In this document: one piece after another, positions 6,433 through 9,752 of the stretch
Layout of the letters: each line of letters starts with the position of its first letter
Numbering within the stretch: position 1 is the stretch's first letter
Origin: Clostridia bacterium
GTDB lineage: Bacteria; Bacillota; Clostridia; Lachnospirales; WQUN01
Length of the DNA stretch: 9,752 nt
NCBI GenBank assembly: GCA_025997155.1
Contig: BNUF01000086.1
Location: 1 to 9,752, forward strand
Direction of reading: 5' to 3'
Position numbers and translations under genes: made by a program
The notes under the pieces: model-generated
The model's input: only the letters and a program-made list of their open reading frames with translations
Database searches by the model: none
Told to the model about the DNA's origin: nothing

Positions 6433-7561
6433 ACTTTATCGTAATCAATTCATAGGTCCCATTACCCAGCCCAATCTTTTCCGCGTGGCTGATTTGGCTC
6501 CGCCAGTCCGTGGTGGGGTGAATATCGGTAAGGTGATCCGCATTTCCGTGGCTGTCCTTGTGGGTTTGCTCCCGTTCCGAAAGGATACTGGTACCCACCG
6601 CAGGAGCGGCGTTAACCGCGTCGATACAAGCATGATCCAGGGCAACCGGATCAAAGCTTGCGAAGATGCCCACATCCGGGACAATCGCCGCATCGCTTTC
6701 CCCGTGACAGTCGCAGTTGGGCGACACCTGGTTTACCACGGAGATGTGGAAATTGGGCCTACCGTCAACCACCGCCTTGGTGTATTCGGCGATCTTTGCG
6801 TTCAGCGCAGCGTTACTGGAATCCCATTTGCTACAAATGGCGTTTTTACTACATGCACCGATACAGCGGCCGCAGCCGACACACTTATTGTGATCGATTG
6901 AAGCAGTTTTTTTGGCGTCATAGCTGATAGCGCCATGGGCGCAGAACCGGCTGCATATCTTACAGCCCACACAATCACCGGCATTAACCAGGGGCTTTCC
7001 CTCATTGTGCATAGCCATCTTCCCTGCCCGGCTGCCGCTTCCCATGCCGATATTTTTCAACGCCCCGCCGAAACCGGTGGCTTCATGGCCCTTGAAGTGG
7101 TTCAGGGAAATAAAAATATCCGCGTCCATGATCGCCCTGCCAATGTGGGCTACCTTGCAATAGGTCCCCCCGTTCACCGGCACATCAATATCATCGGTGC
7201 CCCGGATACCATCGGCGATAATATTCTGGCAGCCCGTGGACATGGGCCAGTAGCCGTTTTCGTTCGCCGCGTCCAGATGGTTAAGCCCCTGGTTCCGCCG
7301 CCCCACGTACAGGGTGTTACAGTCCGTCAGGAAGGGCATACCACCCAGAGCTTTAATCTTAGCCGCCACCACCCTGGCGAAGTTTGGCCTGAGGAAGGCC
7401 AGGTTTCCCGGCTCCCCAAAGTGGATCTTAATCGCCACATACTTTTGTTTAAAATCAATCTGCTCAATACCGGCCTTCTGAATCAAGCGATCCAGTTTAT
7501 CCAGCAAACTGTCTCCGACTTTACAACGCATATCGGCAAAATACACCTTTGATGTGGGCAT
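6431..7561 (-). CDS. DUF362-type protein with two [4Fe-4S] cluster motifs
   Basis: This 376-residue cytoplasmic protein has no signal peptide. It has a DUF362 domain (about 1-195), with IKIHFGEPGN at 45-53 and the hallmark ISLNHFKGHEATGFGGALKN at 151-170. A two-cluster ferredoxin domain follows: C197-x2-C200-x2-C203-x3-C207 and C227-x2-C230-x2-C233-x3-C237. The C-terminal part contains NCDCHGESD (282-290) and FDPVALDHACID (303-314), also usual in this family. The role of DUF362 proteins is not settled; redox or electron transfer is suggested by the clusters. In both clusters the last Cys is followed by Ala or Ser (CAHGAI, CSKNAI) rather than the common Pro. The start ATG 7561 has a near-perfect ribosome site (AGAAGGAGGT, 7577-7568). 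It is the last gene of the minus-strand run, 42 nt after the esterase. Family assignment is firm; function unknown. Confidence 0.9.
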   Translation of the reverse strand: MPTSKVYFADMRCKVGDSLLDKLDRLIQKAGIEQIDFKQKYVAIKIHFGEPGNLAFLRPNFARVVAAKIKALGGMPFLTDCNTLYVGRRNQGLNHLDAANENGYWPMSTGCQNIIADGIRGTDDIDVPVNGGTYCKVAHIGRAIMDADIFISLNHFKGHEATGFGGALKNIGMGSGSRAGKMAMHNEGKPLVNAGDCVGCKICSRFCAHGAISYDAKKTASIDHNKCVGCGRCIGACSKNAICSKWDSSNAALNAKIAEYTKAVVDGRPNFHISVVNQVSPNCDCHGESDAAIVPDVGIFASFDPVALDHACIDAVNAAPAVGTSILSEREQTHKDSHGNADHLTDIHPTTDWRSQISHAEKIGLGNGTYELITIK

Positions 7562-7603
7562 ACCGATACCTCCTTCTATTAATTTTAAGGATTCAACGGA
7601 ACC
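7562..7603 (-). promoter_or_regulatory. Short gap with near-consensus ribosome binding site for the DUF362 gene
   Basis: The 42-nt gap carries AGAAGGAGGT (7577-7568 on the minus strand), the strongest ribosome site in the window, 6 nt before ATG 7561. I see no hairpin terminator or convincing promoter in it, so read-through from the esterase gene is likely. Confidence 0.7.
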
Positions 7604-8389
7604 CTATGCATGCCACACTTGCAACGCTTTTTTCAAGGCGTCATTAAAAAACAGCCAGTCATGGCCGCCATCCCATGCCTCATAGGAATAGTCCAGGTTC
7701 AGTTTTTCTACCAGTTCCTTGAAGCGTATATTTTCCTTTTGGAGATTATCCCCGGTTCCGCAGGCCGCATAGATCTTCATCCGGACGGATCCGGCGGCAA
7801 CTTTCTTCGCCAGTTTGAGGATCTCGTCCCCGTCGGTGTAGGAAAGCTCCTCACCAAAGACGGCCTGGAAATCCCGGAGTATTGTCTCCGCTTCCGGCCC
7901 CCCGGTTTTCAGCCAGTAGTCGGCATTTTTCCGCAGGCCGTTAAGGTGTTCATCAATAAACAAACAAGCCGGGGAGAGTGCCCCGCAGAATCCGTACTGT
8001 TCAGGTTTACTCAGGGCAATTTTCAAAGCGCCGTATCCCCCCATGGAACAGCCGATTACCGCGGTATCCTCCCGTTTAGCGGATATATTGAACACCTTTT
8101 TGCATATTTCAGGGAGCTCTTCGCTGACGTAGGTATAGTAATTGTACCCATGCTTCATATCCGCATAGAAACTTCTCCCCACCGCCGGCATAACGAACAA
8201 AACATTGTAATCCCTGGCAAAGATCTGCAGCAGGGTACTGTCAATCCAGGAATTCTGGTCATTGTGAAGGCCGTGGAGGAGATAGCATATCCGGTAGGCC
8301 CCCTCATCCAAGTGCTGATCGGGAGCCAAAACGGATATCGCCGTATACAGGTGCAGGACCTCCGAATACACATTTCCCCGTAGTATCAT
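7604..8389 (-). CDS. Alpha/beta-hydrolase esterase (putative esterase family, EstA/S-formylglutathione hydrolase-like)
   Basis: This 261-residue hydrolase probably cleaves short acyl or acetyl esters. It is complete for the putative esterase family: an oxyanion-hole segment YLLHGLHNDQNSW (36-48), the nucleophile elbow GCSMGGYGALKIAL with Ser115, a likely acid Asp214 in CGTGDN, and His243 in DGGHDW. The order and spacing of Ser, Asp and His are normal. There is no signal peptide, so it should be cytoplasmic, unlike secreted xylan acetyl esterases of the same family. The start ATG 8389 has AGGAGAG (8400-8394) at the right distance, and this site overlaps the glnS stop codon. Only 9 nt separate the two genes, so they share a transcript. 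The physiological substrate cannot be read from the sequence. A tributyrin-esterase-like or carbohydrate acetyl-esterase role is possible. Confidence 0.88.
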   Translation of the reverse strand: MILRGNVYSEVLHLYTAISVLAPDQHLDEGAYRICYLLHGLHNDQNSWIDSTLLQIFARDYNVLFVMPAVGRSFYADMKHGYNYYTYVSEELPEICKKVFNISAKREDTAVIGCSMGGYGALKIALSKPEQYGFCGALSPACLFIDEHLNGLRKNADYWLKTGGPEAETILRDFQAVFGEELSYTDGDEILKLAKKVAAGSVRMKIYAACGTGDNLQKENIRFKELVEKLNLDYSYEAWDGGHDWLFFNDALKKALQVWHA

Positions 8390-8398
8390 AGTTCTCTC

Positions 8399-9752
8399 CT
8401 ATTGGGCCGTTTTCTGCCCGATTTTTGACAGGGCTTTAGCCCAGGTATCCCGGAGCCCCACCGTTTTGTTAAAGACCGGCGCTCCGGTCGCGGACGTATC
8501 CGGGTCCCGTACAAAATACCCCAGCCGTTCAAACTGGAAACGATCCCCCGCCGTAGCCGCAGCCAGGCCTTTTTCGCCATAGGCATTGGACACCGTCTCC
8601 AGGGAATTAGGATTGATGTTGTCCAGGAAGGTTTTCCCCGGCGCCGCCTCCATGGGCCGCTCCACCGCGAACAGGTAGTCGTAGATCCGCACCTCAATGG
8701 GGACGGCGTCCTCCGCAGAAAGCCAGTGGATGGTCCCCTTCACCTTGCGGTTATCCGGAGCGTTCCCCCCCTTGGTTTCCGGGTCGTAGGTACAATGCAC
8801 TGCAGTAATACTGCCCGCAGCATCCTTGTCGAAGGCCGTACAGGTAACGATATACCCATACCGCAGCCGCACCGAATTACCGGGAAAGAGCCGGAAGTAC
8901 TTAGGCGGCGGAACCTCCTCAAAATCGTCCCGCTCTATCCAGAGTTCCCGGGAAAAGCGCAGCTTCCGGGTTCCCGCCGCCGGGTCTTCGGGGTTGTTCA
9001 CCGCCTCAAGCTCTTCAACGGCGCCAGGACCTACTGCGTCCTCAGGCCCCCAGTTGTCGATGATAAGCCGCAAAGGCCGCAACACCGCCATCACCCGGGG
9101 AGACTTCTTGTTCAGATCCTCCCTAAGACAATATTCCAAAAAGGCAATGTCTACCATACTGTCGGTCTTTGCAACGCCGATTTGGGAGATAAAACTGCGA
9201 ATGGCCTCCGGGGTGTAGCCCCTCCGCCTAAGCCCCGCGATGGTGGGCATCCGGGGATCATCCCAGCCGGACACGTACTTTTCCTGGACCAGCTTGAGGA
9301 GCCACCGCTTGGACAGCACCGTATGGGTTATATTGAGCCGGGCAAATTCGATCTGGCGGCTGGGAAACACCTCAGCCTCGTTAATAAACCATTCGTAAAG
9401 GGGTCGGTGGATCTCGTATTCCAGGGAGCACAAGGAGTGGGTGATTCCCTCCTTAGCGTCCGAAAGGGGGTGCTGGAAGTCGTACATGGGGTAGATGCAC
9501 CAGGTGTTCCCGGTCCGGTAGTGGTTTTCCCGGCGGATGCGGTACATCACCGGGTCCCGCAGGAGCAGGTTGGGGTGGGTCATGTCAATCTTTGCCCGCA
9601 GAGTTTTGGCCCCGTCGGGGAACTCCCCCGCCCGCATCCGCGCCAGAAGGTCCAGGTTTTCTTCTATGGAGCGATCCCGGTACGGGCTGTTCCTACCCGG
9701 GGGGGTATTGGTGATATTGTTTTTATCCTCCACCGCCGTCCCCCGATACTCA
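8399..9752 (-). CDS. glnS: Glutaminyl-tRNA synthetase, 5' end beyond the window
   Basis: GlnRS charges tRNA-Gln with glutamine in the cytoplasm using ATP. The frame is open from the right edge to TAG 8401-8399, giving about 450 residues of a protein usually near 550. The GTG at 9733 is internal, because the codons before it (reading EYRGT) continue the family's RRYRGT region, and there is no ribosome site. Clear class Ia signatures are visible in order: [15 protein letters not shown], the [21 protein letters not shown] active-site region, VLSKR as the KMSKS-type loop (VMSKR in E. coli), and [19 protein letters not shown]. The two-barrel anticodon-binding domain follows (for example ERPMEA, then [10 protein letters not shown]). 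The N-terminal HIGH-type motif lies outside the window. It heads the run glnS-esterase-DUF362. No internal stop or frameshift is seen. Confidence 0.95.
   Translation of the reverse strand, partial: EYRGTAVEDKNNITNTPPGRNSPYRDRSIEENLDLLARMRAGEFPDGAKTLRAKIDMTHPNLLLRDPVMYRIRRENHYRTGNTWCIYPMYDFQHPLSDAKEGITHSLCSLEYEIHRPLYEWFINEAEVFPSRQIEFARLNITHTVLSKRWLLKLVQEKYVSGWDDPRMPTIAGLRRRGYTPEAIRSFISQIGVAKTDSMVDIAFLEYCLREDLNKKSPRVMAVLRPLRLIIDNWGPEDAVGPGAVEELEAVNNPEDPAAGTRKLRFSRELWIERDDFEEVPPPKYFRLFPGNSVRLRYGYIVTCTAFDKDAAGSITAVHCTYDPETKGGNAPDNRKVKGTIHWLSAEDAVPIEVRIYDYLFAVERPMEAAPGKTFLDNINPNSLETVSNAYGEKGLAAATAGDRFQFERLGYFVRDPDTSATGAPVFNKTVGLRDTWAKALSKIGQKTAQ

Noticed and set aside
6935..7552. Plus-strand open frame of about 205 codons opposite the DUF362 gene
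   Set aside because: The minus-strand protein has clear domains and a strong ribosome site. The plus-strand translation has no recognisable features.
7610..8383. Plus-strand open frame nearly as long as the esterase gene
   Set aside because: It mirrors the esterase codons. The minus strand has an intact Ser-Asp-His hydrolase with a good start.
9731..9733. GTG 9733 as the glnS start
   Set aside because: The frame continues open upstream to the edge with GlnRS-like residues (EYRGT), and the protein would lack its whole N-terminal catalytic part.
1..9752. CRISPR array, tRNA, insertion sequence or prophage
   Set aside because: No regularly spaced repeats, cloverleaf-like sequence, transposase or phage protein was recognised on either strand.

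Overview
The window reads as a chromosome segment from a spirochaete, most likely a Treponema-like species. This assignment is an inference from moderately high GC protein-coding DNA, strong AGGAGG-type ribosome sites, and an exporter operon and outer-membrane protein style that resemble treponemes. No rRNA or other taxonomic marker is present, so it remains tentative.

Left end (1-736): a cobalamin lower-ligand assembly locus that appears rearranged. The start of cobS reads leftward on the minus strand, with the last codons of a cobT-like gene just upstream of it. The rest of cobS, its C-terminal half, reads rightward on the plus strand. The arrangement is what an inversion would give if one breakpoint lay in cobT and the other in cobS. 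Only the right junction, near 345-358, is inside the window.

Middle (764-6366): a four-gene plus-strand operon. It has a consensus promoter and a palindromic operator, followed by a TetR-family repressor, an RND/MMPL-type inner-membrane exporter, a periplasmic LolA-like lipoprotein-sorting protein and an outer-membrane beta-barrel protein. Genes are spaced by 2 nt or overlap, so they are probably co-transcribed and translationally coupled. Together they look like a trans-envelope export route, probably for lipids or other hydrophobic compounds, under self-repressed control. No membrane-fusion protein or TolC homologue is encoded here. The exporter and the barrel protein share an identical eight-residue motif. 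The operon ends in a strong hairpin at 6378-6418.

Right end (6431-9752): a minus-strand gene run converging on the exporter operon, read right to left. It holds glutaminyl-tRNA synthetase (glnS, 5' end beyond the window), an alpha/beta-hydrolase esterase 9 nt after it, and a DUF362-type protein with two [4Fe-4S] motifs 42 nt further on. The metabolic link among these three genes is not evident from sequence.

I saw no tRNA, rRNA, CRISPR array, insertion sequence or prophage gene. Apart from the rearranged left end, the window is densely coding, with intergenic gaps of about 105 nt or less.
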